Positions 20,156 to 31,717 of a stretch of DNA of 64,000 nucleotides are shown one piece after another. Location: the NCBI GenBank assembly GCA_946122785.1, contig CAMGYJ010000006.1, forward strand, positions 73,099,676 through 73,163,675. Reading direction: 5' to 3'. This DNA comes from Linum tenue. Taxonomy: Eukaryota > Streptophyta > Magnoliopsida > Malpighiales > Linaceae. The notes beneath the pieces are model-generated. The model ran no database searches and was not told the origin of the DNA. It was given only the letters and a program-made list of their open reading frames with translations. Both the position numbers and the translations under genes were made by a program. Position 1 is the first letter of the stretch, and each line of letters begins with the position of its first letter.

Positions 20156-21802
20156 CACAAGTATAAAGCATGGGTTAAAACGTCTGTTCATGAGACAACA
20201 TGAATTAACTGGAACATAACCAAATCTGAATGCGATTACAAGGAATAAGATCTGAAAATAGAGTTGAAACGTCTAACTAGCCATGTTTTTACTCAACTAG
20301 TGCATCATCGTACTTAGTTTCTCCTACATATAGCTCTCCTAATCTTCAAATTCAATAGGTTAAAACTCTGCAGGGTGTCTTGTATGTGGAGAATAGGGTA
20401 CTCGCTAAATTGTTGGAGAATGAAGAACTAATCTGAAACAAACCCCAGGGATTCGGCTACTGAATAAAACGAAAACACATTCCAGAAACTGCCAACTGAA
20501 ATGCCAGAAAACAGTAAGTGGAAGTTCTCATGGGTTTGCAAATATCTAAAGGCTAAAGCAGACATTCGAATTAAACGTCCCTCTTTCACACTTATCTCTC
20601 TACATTGGAATCGGAAGCAAAGGGCACAAAGTTCATAAAGTGTTACATCAGCGCTACCAACTGGTGTTGACAACTGAGATTGAACTTAAAATGATGGCTC
20701 CTTTGAATACAAGAGATACAAACTGAACAACAACACACGATGGCTAAAGAACAAAATTCAAATTTAACCAAACTCAATAGTCGAAGACTCGGGAACCTGA
20801 AAGAAGAGCTGGCTGTGTTCTTCCTCTTGAGAATCTTGTGTGGACATGAGAGTCATCTTCAAATGCTTTCTGCACCATGAGCTGGCCTAGTGAATGCAAT
20901 ATAGCAGCGCCATTAAGAACGACACATTCAACGATTTCCATACCAGCTGAGACCAGGATACTAGAACAGGCAACAAACTGAAGGTAGTCAGGTAGATAGT
21001 AGCCTACCTTGGTACTCAGAGCAAGAAACTGCGGCAAACAATCGGATGAGGCTGGACTTGCGAATTTCACAGCCACATGGACTATAGTTTTATTCAACAT
21101 GCATTGAGACACATCCAAGCAAGTGTAGTCCTCCCAGAATGTCTGCTGAGTCATTAAGGAATCACTGGAGCAATCTACCAATTCCGTACCACTGAAATGA
21201 ACTACGCAGTCCAATGCCTATTCAGAAGGAATTTAACCCGAGATCGTTCATTTCGAATCGACCTTGTTTCAAGTTCCGAACACAGGAATAGTCAGTTAAT
21301 CTAATAAGCTATAGACAGTAGCACGTTGCTGCTAGATTGAAGCCTAACAACAAGCAGAATGCATCCATTGCCAAACTAAGCTTTTAGCTCTGTTAAGCTC
21401 ATTAATGAACCGCAACACCGGTATCTCGCGTACAAACATTGAACAAAAGAGCAGTTCGTTAACCTAGAAAGGGAAAGCGAAAGAATCGGATACGGCAAGG
21501 CATTCAACTAAAGAAGCCGAATCGGATTCCTCACGCAAATCCAAATCTTCGAGCTTAGCGAGCAACTGAATTCTCTTCTCCACAACCTGCAAAGCACCAG
21601 CAACTCCGTCACGTTCACGAGCTCAAACGGCGAAGTTCTTCCATAATGGAATCGAAAACGAATCGGTGCAAAAAAACTCGAGCACCAGATAACTGAAATT
21701 AGCAATGAAATTGCTGCCGAGAAATTATAAGGAACTTACGTCGGAAGCTTTAATGGCTTCCAGTAGACTCTGCAAGGCGCTGCTCGGACTTCCCTTCTCC
21801 AT
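16140..21802 (-). CDS. FLIP: FIRRM/C1orf112-type protein (plant FLIP-like)
   Basis: Seven exons are proposed on the minus strand: 21802-21740 (ATG at 21802), 21586-21494, 21217-20797, 20684 to about 20461, 20088-19939, 18909-17183, and 17049-16140. This gives about 1,195 residues. The exon 4 donor is weak and unsure; an in-frame stop at 20428 shows some donor must precede it. The order of helical blocks resembles human FIRRM (C1orf112, DUF4487), for example IIMELWCFLVRHAEEEVAKALI and ERHWALVHLAIASFGYFA near the C-terminus. In animals and Arabidopsis this protein partners FIGNL1 and limits RAD51 strand exchange and meiotic crossovers in the nucleus. Intron 5 carries a hAT MITE. The family call rests on remembered similarity. 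Confidence 0.72.
19175..19650. mobile_element. hAT-type MITE in FLIP-like intron, 476 bp
   Basis: The ends are CAGTGTTCAAGAAGACGC and the complement of CAATGTTCAAGAAGACGC. A perfect 8-bp duplication, gacaagga, lies at 19167-19174 and 19651-19658. CGCCTAGGCG-type motifs recur near both ends. It has no transposase. Confidence 0.93.
20119..20153. repeat. (GA)17 microsatellite
   Basis: Uninterrupted GA repeat in intron 4 of the minus-strand gene. On the transcribed strand it is (TC)n, ending about 30 nt upstream of the exon 5 acceptor at 20089. Confidence 0.95.
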
Positions 21803-22188
21803 TTCTATCCTCTTTTGTTTGTTTTTCGTTTTCTTGATTCCTTTTATGGCTCTCCCGAGTTCAGACGCCGTGTTTGTTTGGTTTGAAATTGGGCCTGCAT
21901 TTTCTTCTTTTATTTCCCGCCTCCAACCAAAGGCAACTAACGGAAGCTGGACGGTAAAACTTACGCGGTTGTGTTTGTAAACTTCATTTTTTAGGAGTAT
22001 GAGTTTAGTTAAAAGTGAAAATTAATGAGCCTTTTTGCTACTCGAGGCAAAGTAAAAACGGTACATTAGTAACCCTAGCTTCCCTTCCTCGCGAAGGTCA
22101 TCAGCTCGAATTGCAGGAGTTCTGGTCTACCGGAAAACCCATCTCTCTGAATTTCGCCGTTGATCCGCATACTCCGTCGGATTTCGGA
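21803..22188. promoter_or_regulatory. Shared divergent promoter region
   Basis: The 386 bp between the start codons of the FLIP-like gene (minus) and the SR45a-like gene (plus). It must contain both 5' UTRs and promoters. No clear TATA box is evident. Confidence 0.6.
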
Positions 22189-24503
22189 ATGGTATGCTTT
22201 CCCCCAATTTTATTTTAGGTTTCGTCTCGTCTCGATTCTGGAAGCTTAGATTATCTTACGCGATTTTTTTTCTTTTTGGTGATGGATACTGCAGGCGGAT
22301 TCTCCTCCTCGAAGGTGAGGCCTCTCTGCTTTTGGTCTCTGTGTGTTTGCTTTACTTTTGGATAATCGACATGCAATCGATGAATTCGTCTCCTCGCTGC
22401 CTTCTATATCGTCTTTGTCCCTTGGCCGCGCTGTACTGGCTGAGCTCTTCAGTTCGTTGTTCGTTCTCGTGTTACTCGTTCCTCACCTATTGCATATCCC
22501 AGGCTGTGTCCTCCATTCTCCAATACGATTGTTCCTAGGGATTGTTTCTGCATTGCTCACTTTTGAATTGCAATTTGGAGATAACTTTTGTGAATCTTCA
22601 TGATTTGGTATTGGAAGAGGCTGAAAACCTGCTCTTGTATCTTTGATGCTTGAGTTGATGTTGATTTGCTTACACTGCTTAGGTATTATATGGTGATGAT
22701 TGTACGAGGAACAATTTATGAGCTTTGTTATGCATGGGCAGTTATCTAGCTCTGTGTTGTAGCAGTTCTTTTGATGCCCTTAACATTTTGCTGTGCCAGG
22801 AACTCACGGTCTCCATCTCCTTGGAGAGACCGGTCAAGGTCTAGATCCCGGTCTAGGGCCAGGTCCAGGTCCAGGTCTAGATCATTGGAGCAGCCGAAGC
22901 ATAGATCACGCTCTCGCAGTCGTGGCAGGTGTTTTTCATGGCCTTTGTTATTTCATTAGCTTTGCAGTTTCTGTTAGCGGCTTTGGAGCATTCGTACTTC
23001 TCCTTTCTAACTCTCTCTTGATGGCTGATTTTCTCTGCTTCCCTGGCTCCAGGGGTCGTGACAGGTTAGTGGCTTCTCTACAGTATTCTGCTTCAAGGGT
23101 ATTTGCTTAATATGATAGATGCCCAATTGTCATTAATATTCTCTTTCACATATTGTCAGGGTTGAGGCTGTTAATCCAGGAAATACTCTCTATGTGACTG
23201 GCCTCTCTACAAGGGTAACTGAAAGGGAACTAGAAGATCATTTTGCCAAGGAGGGAAAGGTATGTCTGCTTGCTGCATTAAACAAATCTATGGCTGATGT
23301 CTTCCTCAGCTTTGTATGATTGTATATTTTCCTTTGTTTTGTATTTTGTATCTGCCTTACTGGACATTTAGAACATAATTTAATCTTGCATACAATATTA
23401 AAGAAGTGTCTTTGGTTGATCAGGTGGCCTCATGTTTTCTTGTTGTGGAGCCCCGCACGCGCATTTCTCGTGGTTTTGCTTTTGTCACCATGGACTCTGT
23501 TGAAGATGCAAACCGTTGTGTTAAGTATCTGAACCAGTCCGTTCTGGAAGGACGATATATAACTGTGGAAAAGGTATTTTACAGCCTTGCTTTTATGCTT
23601 TTAAGTTATTTTGGTTGTATATTTCTTCTTGACATCACGGTTTTCAGGTTGTACTCAGTAGAAATTGCATCAGCTTTTTGGCAGCAATCAAAGATGATCA
23701 GTTCATCCATGTCAGCTTAGTGAAACAGCTTGATCCATGGACAGCTGAATCAGCTCATTTCAAATGCTTGTGATCAACTAACATAGCAACTATATTGTTC
23801 AACCCTACACAACTTCAGCATTCAATTTCAACTCAACTAATCAACGGACGTTTCCATCAACTTTCTAATCAGGCTTATGGTATTGGAAACCTGGCACCTC
23901 ATTTAATGGGAAACTATGTAGTAGCGATTCTCCTTTTCTTTTGGTGGAACTTTTTTTTCTCCTTCCTTTTGGCTATACATCTGTATATATGCACCTGCAT
24001 TTCCTCCACCGTGCAGGTTTTTGTGAGTGTTTGTGCTTGTTGAAATTAGCGTTTTCTATGTTACTAAGAAGAGATTGTTAGTCATGGTAAGAAAAAACAA
24101 CTGAAGTGATTTCTCATTGTCGTGCAGTCACGGAGGAAAAGACCAAGGACTCCAACTCCAGGACATTATCTCGGTCTTAAGAACACAAGGGACGGTATGT
24201 TTTGGTCGTAAACCTTATATCTGGCTGAGCATATTCTTAGCTGGGTGTTTGTGATTTCCTAACCTAGTTGCATTTGATACTTTTCAAGATGGGCCTCGTG
24301 ATCGCGATCGTGGTAGGTACCGAGGGGGCAGTAGCGGCAGCGGCTATGGTTATGATGATTACCGTAGGTCTCCGAGGCATGATGACTACCGTAGGTCTCC
24401 GAGGCGCTCCCCATATGGAGGCGGTCGTGACTATTCTCCTCCTCCGAGGCACTCCCCCTATGGCGGTGGGAGATCAAGGAGGTACCGATCCAGGTCACCT
24501 TAA
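22189..24503 (+). CDS. SR45A: SR45a / Tra2-like RS-domain splicing regulator
   Basis: Eight exons in consistent phase give 231 residues: 22189-22191, 22295-22314, 22800-22928, 23053-23064, 23160-23259, 23424-23573, 24128-24194 and 24289-24503. The start ATG is the last codon of its exon. The N-terminus is an RS domain (about residues 8-55). A single RRM follows, with RNP2 LYVTGL and RNP1 RGFAFVTM. The RRM is preceded by NPGNTLYVTGLSTRVTERELE, the sequence typical of plant SR45a. A basic linker (RKRPRTPTPGHYLGLK) and a Tyr-Gly-Arg-rich tail ending RSRSP complete it. The protein acts in the nucleus, in stress-responsive alternative splicing. The 554-nt intron 6 contains stop codons in all frames, and its retention would truncate the product after the RRM. 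The fourth exon is only 12 nt. Confidence 0.88.
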
Positions 24504-24990
24504 GAGCTCTCTCTTATGTTCTCTTGAGTTTTCAGAGAGGAACACCATGGATGTAGTCATCCAGTGAGTTGGTTCAGATAGCAGGAGAGGTGTTTGTACT
24601 TCGCTTGTACCTAATGTGAGTCGGCTTGTGATGAACAGGATTAACCTTTTCATTTTGTGGATTGTTCTGTATTGGTGTAACCCAAAAATGCAGGCTGTAG
24701 TCGTTATGTCAAGTTGTCAGACTGACAGCTGCTTAACAGCTGAGTGCTTGTTATCTATTAAGGTTGCTCTCCCTGGTCTTTATTGTTCATCGCTCGTGTT
24801 AATCAGTCTGGAATCTATGGATTGGTGTGTTCATTTGCCTCTGGTGGTAGTAGAGAAAGTGGGGTTCGCGTAAACTGCGTATTTCTCTTCAGCTTTAGTT
24901 GGTTAGGTCATCACATGGTTTATAATTCTTCGGCGGCAGTTTTAATTCATGATGGAGCAGCGTAATTACGCAACGGTGTTACGCTCCTTG
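24504..24990 (+). other. 3' UTR/flank of SR45a-like gene
   Basis: Continues T-rich, without a coding frame, after the TAA. The 3' UTR probably ends within this stretch, but no poly-A signal can be assigned with confidence. Confidence 0.5.
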
Positions 24991-24999
24991 CATGTTGTT

Positions 25000-26700
25000 T
25001 TCCGGCGACGAAAAACTGGTGTTTGAACACAATGAATGCACCTTTGACTTCTTGAACAACGATTTTAAACACGGTTCACTCCTCTCCGAACAATGTTCGA
25101 ATGAGGGTATTTGATGTTTTTGATGGTTTTTTGGAAACAATCTAAGTTACGTTACTCTACTCCTATAGAGGTTCAGTGAGAGCTCCGAAAACTAAGGGCT
25201 ATGGCTAATTTGCAGAGAAAGGATAAAAGTTTGACATAATGTGTCAAATTGTTGGTTGTGGAACCTAGACGGTACATTCATAGAGGTTTCCTCGCTTCAT
25301 TCGTCCATGAATTGCTTCGTCTTCGTTTCTCCTATTTATAGCAATCCCTTGTAACCGTTGTGGAACCGCCTCTTGGTAACCGCTGCTCCACTGCTTGGTG
25401 TTTGATGTAGCTTGCTTGACGCCTTGACTGTCTTGCGTGTTTGCCACTTGATAGCTAACCCCTTGTGCCATGGAGGTGTCTTGTTTGGTGAGTGAAGGCT
25501 TTACGCTTGGTGGTACTCGTGCTAACCACCTTGACATGACGTCATGCTCGACACCAGGGTGCTTGGGGGTTTGATGGATGCACACTGACCCCCTTGGGGT
25601 GGCATCATGTTTGCAGGGTCTTGACAAGGTAGTCTACCATGTGATGATATACATGGCTGACTACTTAGAAACTTGACGACCTTGCACGAGACCTAGCACG
25701 CCTGTTCTGCTTGGGTACTTAAGAGGTGAGTGTCAAAGCAATTGCACGACATCATACTTGACACCCTAGTGTTTGGTATCTAGTGCTTGACCCCCTTTGT
25801 AGTTGGATCTCCATACTTAGCCAATTTTCACCTCGACATCATGCTTGACACCCTAGTGCAAGGTAGGTGGCTACGGTACTTGGTGTTTGACCCCCCCTGG
25901 ACGGTGTCATGCATGACCCCCTTGCATGATGTCATGCTTGACCCCCTGGTGGTTGGATCTCCATACTTAGCCAAATTTTGGCTTTCTTCACCACCATCGT
26001 CTAGGGACTCGCGTTGCCCTTCTTCCCTTGCCAACATGCTTGATACCCAGTAGGCGGCTTGACCCCCCTTGTGGTTGGGTCTCTTGGTACTTGGTGCTTG
26101 ACCCCCTTGGACGATGTCATGCATTACCCCCTTGTGCTATGGGTCTCAACACTTAGCCAATTTTAGCCTTCTTTCCCATCATGTCTAGCACGATGACCCC
26201 TTTGCATGACATCATGCTTGACCCCCCTGGGATGATGTCATGCTTGACCCCCCTTGTGTTGTGGGTCTCAACACTTAGCTAAATTTTTGCTCTTTTTGCC
26301 ACCACGGCTAGGGGTACTCGCGATGACTTCTCTTGTGGTTGGATCTCTACACTTAGTCAATTTTCGCCTTCTTTCCCATCATGTTTAGCGGTACTCGCGA
26401 TGACCCTTTTGCATGACACCATGCTTGACCCCCTAGGATGATGTCATGCTTGACCCCCCTTGTGCTGTGGGTCTCAACACTTAGCCAAATTGTGGCTCTC
26501 TTTTCCACCACGACTAGGGGTACTCGCGATGACCCCCCTTGTGGTTGGGTCTCCACGACTTGGGTGGTTGATGTTGAAGGGTGTCAACGCTTGGCACTTG
26601 ACCCCCCTTGCATGATGGGTGGGTATTTGGTGGGTCAAGTGGTGTGTGTTGAGGTACCTGGTATGAAGCCCAAAATACCATCATTTAGGCCCAGGTAAAC
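25000..26700 (-). repeat. Degenerate repeat region, possible minus-strand LTR
   Basis: From about 25480 to 26600, variants of GATGTCATGCTTGACCCCCT, TTGTGGTTGGGTCTC and ACACTTAGCCAAATTT recur at irregular spacing, at least a dozen times. On the minus strand, GCTATAAATAGGAG (around 25330-25345) followed by a purine- and pyrimidine-rich leader resembles an LTR promoter and R-U5 region. I could not find paired ends or a target duplication, so a degenerate solo LTR is only a suggestion. Confidence 0.45.
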
Positions 26701-28035
26701 CAATTTAATTAATATGGTTAAGCTGGCCTTATAAATCGCTACCACTCTTTGAAAATAATCAATGTGGTATTGAGTGATTTTTTAGTGGTAAACACATGTG
26801 TATTAGGTTATTGTTTTTGCAACATGCATATACATGCGATATGATCATATGATTGTGAGTGAGAAGCTTTTGTTATTACTATTACGATAATATGATCTTC
26901 CTTTGCTGGTCGATCGTCCGTAATACTTTATAATCTGAACTAATACAATCTTTTTAGTAAAAAGGCGGCAGACTAATATTCAAGTTATGGCTATTGTAGA
27001 TGGGATAAGTAGGCACGAACTTTCGTATAGCATCCTAATTTGGACTAAACAGAATAGGTATTAGTTTGGTAATGGTTGAAGCAACAAACTCGCATTCGGC
27101 AAGAATCTCATTTTTTGGTATTACAAAGGGGGAATAGGCCCAAAAATTAGATAGGTGTCAAGACGTAGTCGGACACCGACGATTGACTCAAGTACCCCGA
27201 ATCAAAATACTTAATAGCAGTGTTATTAAAGCCGAGCCGAGCCGCTCGGCCCAACCGGTAAAACCCCCACCCGATCACAAAATTGGCTCGAAACAGTCTA
27301 AAAGTCGCTCCGGTTTTATGTAGCGGTTGAAGAGCGGCCAAGGCGGTTAACCGATCGAACCGCTCGTCCGGTTTTTGCCATTCAGCCGTTAAATTCAATT
27401 AAAAAAATATAGCAAATTAAAAATTGAAATAAACCAAAAACGTCGGGCTCTAAAATTGAATCCTTATTTTCATTTCACAATTTCGAAGGAAAAATTATCA
27501 AACATGCCCTTATGTTAAAATTTTCATTGAAAAAATCGTCTTGATGGTAGAATTAAGTTTATTTTTTATATTTACACATAACTTCTACCCCGAGTAGACG
27601 GTTTATCGTTTTTGGATGGTAGAATTAAGTTTATTTTTTATATTTAATCATTTTGATTATTTGTGCCAAGTTTTATATAATTTTGATTAAGTTTTTACTT
27701 CAATGTTTACCCCCAATGAGTTAGATCATTAGTAGTTTCTAGGTTTTATATTGAACCATGTATGGCATTATGGAGATTTTTATTCCTCGTCGTATTAATG
27801 TTATGAGCTAGTGGTGTTTGACATTTTTTTAGGATAAAAACATTAGCAGTAGCTAAGAGTATTTAGTTTTGACTACGCGAAACTCGGATCCAATGCTGCC
27901 AATTAACCAGTAACTCACCGGCAAATTCTCCGATCAACAATTACTTTGTACGTACTACTAATCAAACATAACCATCTCCACTCCCCAATCTTCAATCTTC
28001 AAAATAGTGATGCAAATCAAATCCATCGTGAGAAG
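26701..28035. other. Intergenic, repeat remnants and LEA-like gene promoter
   Basis: A block at about 27205-27390 (GCCGAGCCGAGCCGCTCGGCC, with recurring CCGGTTTT) looks like one end of a decayed hAT MITE, but no partner end was found. A short duplicated phrase (GGTAGAATTAAGTTTATTTTTTATATTTA) occurs at about 27545 and 27614. The last few hundred bases precede the LEA-like gene. Confidence 0.4.
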
Positions 28036-30044
28036 ATGATGATGATGTCAGCATCGAGATTGAATAATTCAACCTTCTCCAGGTTCCTCCGGCCGGCCGC
28101 CGGAGCTGGCCGGCTGAGGGTTCCTCCGATCACTCCCTCCTCTCCTTCCCCTTCTTACTATTATTCTTCTAAAGTGAGTTCATTACATTTGGTAAAAAAA
28201 AAAACAATATATGAATCGACTCCCTTTCAATAGCGGTTTTATTTTATACAATTTCTTGGCAGCCAGAGAATGAAGATGAAGAAGAGAAAGAAAAACAATC
28301 CGGCAAGAAATTCAAAGAAAGGTTAAGCGACGTCAAGACTGCGGCCAAATTCGTCAAAGATGTCGCCAATTCTGAAACTGATTCTGTAAGTTGCTTCTTC
28401 TTTTCCATATATTTATGGGCTCGTTTGCTTGTCGGATTTGAGTGATGTATTTGACAGCCAAATACAAAGCATTACGTATTTGATATAAAAACATTGTTTG
28501 TTGAGGTATACAAATTCGTAGGGCCCACAGATTTGGACATTTTTTTTAGCCTCAAATCGGTGGACCCCACGTATTTGCAAATACCACATTTCATTTGGTA
28601 TTTGATCATTGAAGGCAAGGAGTTGAGACCCATGGTACAAAAATCTTTAAATCCATTATCAAAATCAACTAATCAAACAATGTTATCTTTCAACTACCAA
28701 ATGAAACAAATCCATCATAAATCCAAAGGTTTTGAAAGGGATCGGTTAGCATGCTAACCCTTGTATGGGTTGGCAAAATGACAACCCCTATTAATTATAG
28801 GTTTTTAAGGTAATTAATTTGTGTTGCATTTAATAATCTGTATGAATTAAAAACACATATTAATTACTTTCCTTTTTCAGTGCACTGGTAATTGTATCAG
28901 TGCACTGGTATACTGAACTCATATTAATTACGTTCCTTTTTTGGAACTACCATTGCAGTGATACATCTACCATTGCACCTGTACACAACTACCAGTGCAC
29001 TGATACAACTACCAGTGCACTGAAAAAGGGAAAGTAATTAATATGTGTTTTTAATTCATACAGATTATTAAATGCAACACAAATTAATTACCTTAAAAAC
29101 CTATAATTAATAGGGGGTTGTCATTTTGCCAACCCTTTTATGGGTAGGCATGCTATCTCACCGTTTTGAAAACTAAAAAAACCTTCATTTTCAAATCCAT
29201 CATATTTGTTTGTTTAATTGTTTCTCTCCAATTAACCCATTAATCCAATGAAATAAAGGCAACAAAATCCTTAGTCTTCTTATCTAATGATTAACATTTA
29301 TTACATAATATAGCATATGTATTATTACAATTTAATAATTACTTCGGTCAACGGAATTGTTGCACACCCTAACCACAACACATGCAAATTGTTGTCCAAT
29401 TACTATATCACTTATTTGCTTCTTCTTCTTCTTCTTTTTTTCCATTTCAAATACAGGACATATATATACCTTTCATTATGCATTCTGATAACTTATGTTG
29501 CATGATCACCAATTCATATCAAAATAAGATATTAACTTAACAATAGCTTGTGTGATTACGTCTTTAACCCAAATGAGAGTATTATTATCATTTAGGATTT
29601 GGATGGAAATTCCTGAAAATCTTAAGAATTCAATAGCTTGTGAGATTATGTCTTTAACCCAAATGAGAGTACTGTTATCATTTGATTACTTGCAAATTGG
29701 GGGGAAGTTCAGTACAAAATGGACAAAGACACGAAGGAAACGATCACCAAGGTGAAAGAGGCAGCTGAGACGGTTAAAGAAGGAGTGAATGATGTGAAGA
29801 AGACCACCAAAATTGTGCGCAATATTGCCTCTTCTACTGCTGACACGGTAACTCCAATTTTTATTGCAACCACAAAATCCCCTATTATAATGTGAGCTAA
29901 CTATCAGGCCTCTTCTTCCTCATCCGGTTTGGTGATGAATAGGTGAAGAAACTGGCAAAAGACGCCACAGACAAAGTATCAAACTCGGCGATCCAGGCCA
30001 CCACCGAAATTGTTAAGGACAAAGTTAAGGGCAAATTTGATTGA
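28036..30044 (+). CDS. Small organelle-targeted LEA-like protein
   Basis: Four exons in phase 0 encode 165 residues: 28036-28173, 28263-28385, 29713-29847 and 29943-30044. The first 46 residues are rich in Ser, Arg, Pro and Ala with no acidic residues (SRLNNSTFSRFLRPAAGAGR), like a mitochondrial or plastid presequence. The rest is a very polar amphipathic helix. It has repeated 11-mer-like units such as TKVKEAAETVKEGVNDVKK and VKDVANSETDS, as in LEA_4/group 3 proteins. Those proteins protect membranes and enzymes during drying and are largely unfolded in solution. Exact family membership is inferred. Intron 2 (1,327 nt) holds a fold-back element and a tandem duplication. Upstream ATGs in the frame (27946) lie in the probable 5' UTR; the ATG run at 28036 is the natural start. 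Confidence 0.8.
28743..29160. mobile_element. Fold-back MITE in LEA-like intron
   Basis: Two arms of about 160 bp are near-perfect inverted repeats: ATGGGTTGGCAAAATGACAA through AAAGGAAAGTAATTAATATG and the complement. They surround a loop of about 100 bp with repeated CAGTGCACTGGTA. No certain target duplication was found, so the ends are approximate. Confidence 0.8.
29541..29685 (+). repeat. Tandem duplication, 90-bp period
   Basis: CAATAGCTTGTGTGATTACG at 29541 is repeated at 29631 as CAATAGCTTGTGAGATTATG. Similarity extends about 55 bp, through AACCCAAATGAGAGTA. It lies just upstream of the exon 3 acceptor of the LEA-like gene. Confidence 0.85.
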
Positions 30045-31717
30045 GTGGTTATGAGTTTCCATCTCAATCAAACGCAAAAGTATACGCTTACAAGTCATGA
30101 CCATGGAATTATTTGTACATTTTGTTCATTGAAGGATTAGTTGTGTTTTAATCTTTACTTGTAGATGGTCAAACCCTAGTTGATCATGTAAAGGGTTTCA
30201 ACCATATGAGCAAAATGTAGCGTAAGGTTATTTACATCATCTTTCTTCCAATGCTTAAGATCCACTTAAACATGATGCAGCTGAAAGCCCCTACTTAAAC
30301 CCTAACTTGTCCCCCGTCCACCCAGAATGTCCAGGGACTGCTACTGTGATGTATTGGGCCTTGGGCCTTCGGGATTTGAGCAGACAGCAGAGCCCACATC
30401 ACATGCAAGTGGCACCAAATTCCAAAGAAAATCAGAGCCCACTACTGCTGAACTTGTGGTCTGTGGGCCTGTAGCTTGCACCTCTCATATTCCTTTCCTT
30501 CCCATACTCCACCGGCCTTTTTTCTCCCCACTTCCCTCAACCCAAATCCGATCCAATTTACTGTTTGATTACTCCCAACGTGATTAGAAACAATCACCTA
30601 CTAACAACTGGTCATATCTTCTAGGATTGGTTATGAGGTTTGGTTATCGGCAATCGGCCCTGTAGTTGGATTGCTTAGCGAGAAAACAGGGTTGATTCAT
30701 TGACAACCGTGGTGGTTGGTGGCATGAAACTATCATTAAAAAAAGCCCCAACATCATTTCACATGGAACCACCCCAACTTACCACCATCAATCATCAACA
30801 GCCATTATCATCAATCATTAACAACCCAACAAAGGCTTAAAGCGTAAAAGGTGGAAAAAAATAATGATGGAAAAGGTAGAAAAGGATAAATGATCACTGC
30901 TCTGGAAACTGGACATGGCAGATATAATGAAGTACTGTTGTCTCCCCTGCCGAGTTGCTTTTGCTCAAGTTACAGCAGGAGGGAGGATCACTTGATTACT
31001 TTCCAACAAGATCATAAACACATGTGTATAGATATATGAGCTCAATCACAATATGGAGAGAAATGGTACTATGACATATTGCTTTGTTTGTATTAGTAAG
31101 AAGTAAACTGATTGCTGACAATACAGGTAAAACACAAAACTTAACACTCACAAGAGTAAGAACGCATTACATGGATAGAAAGATAGATAGATTACGCAGA
31201 CGATTACTGACAGTTGTTAGAATGAAGAAGAAATCCGATCCAGCAACGCTTCCGCACCTGCTTCTACTGCTATAGCACTTCTGCCTGGTTTTCCGATGAA
31301 ACAGGCCGAGGTTGACACCAAACAAGAAAAAGATACACACAAAAACAATGGGGGACGTGGGAAGACAAGACAGACTGAGACAGCAACCTATATATATAGA
31401 GTGACTGACAATGTGCAAAAAATGTACACTTTGCCAACAATGGTGGGGGAGAGTAGAGGGCTAGCTATAAGCTGTGTGGTCCAAGGAAGTTTTGTAGACA
31501 TGGAGACTTGAATGAAGACGACTCAAAGAAACAACAATGACAGACAGACAGACAGGAAAATGGGAGAGACCTTCAATTTGAACTGCTTCTTTTTTTTGTT
31601 GCTTAATTGCTATAATGGAATTGGAAGGAAAAGACTGATTGATGATAATGATGACTTACCCATTTTTGGGCAAAAAGAAAAATTGGTGGGTTGTGGGAAG
31701 AAAGAGGAGAGTGTGTA
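30045..31717. other. Intergenic between convergent genes
   Basis: Holds the 3' UTR of the LEA-like gene on the left and, at about 31100-31717, probably the 3' UTR of the minus-strand pectate lyase. Open frames here are short and have no recognisable domain. Confidence 0.45.

Noticed and set aside
23574..24127. Additional coding exon in intron 6 of the SR45a-like gene
   Set aside because: Frames are short with stops and no continuation of the RS/Gly-rich tail; more likely an intron that may be retained.
25000..26700. CRISPR-like array suspected from recurring phrases
   Set aside because: Repeats are degenerate, of unequal spacing, and the DNA is clearly plant nuclear.
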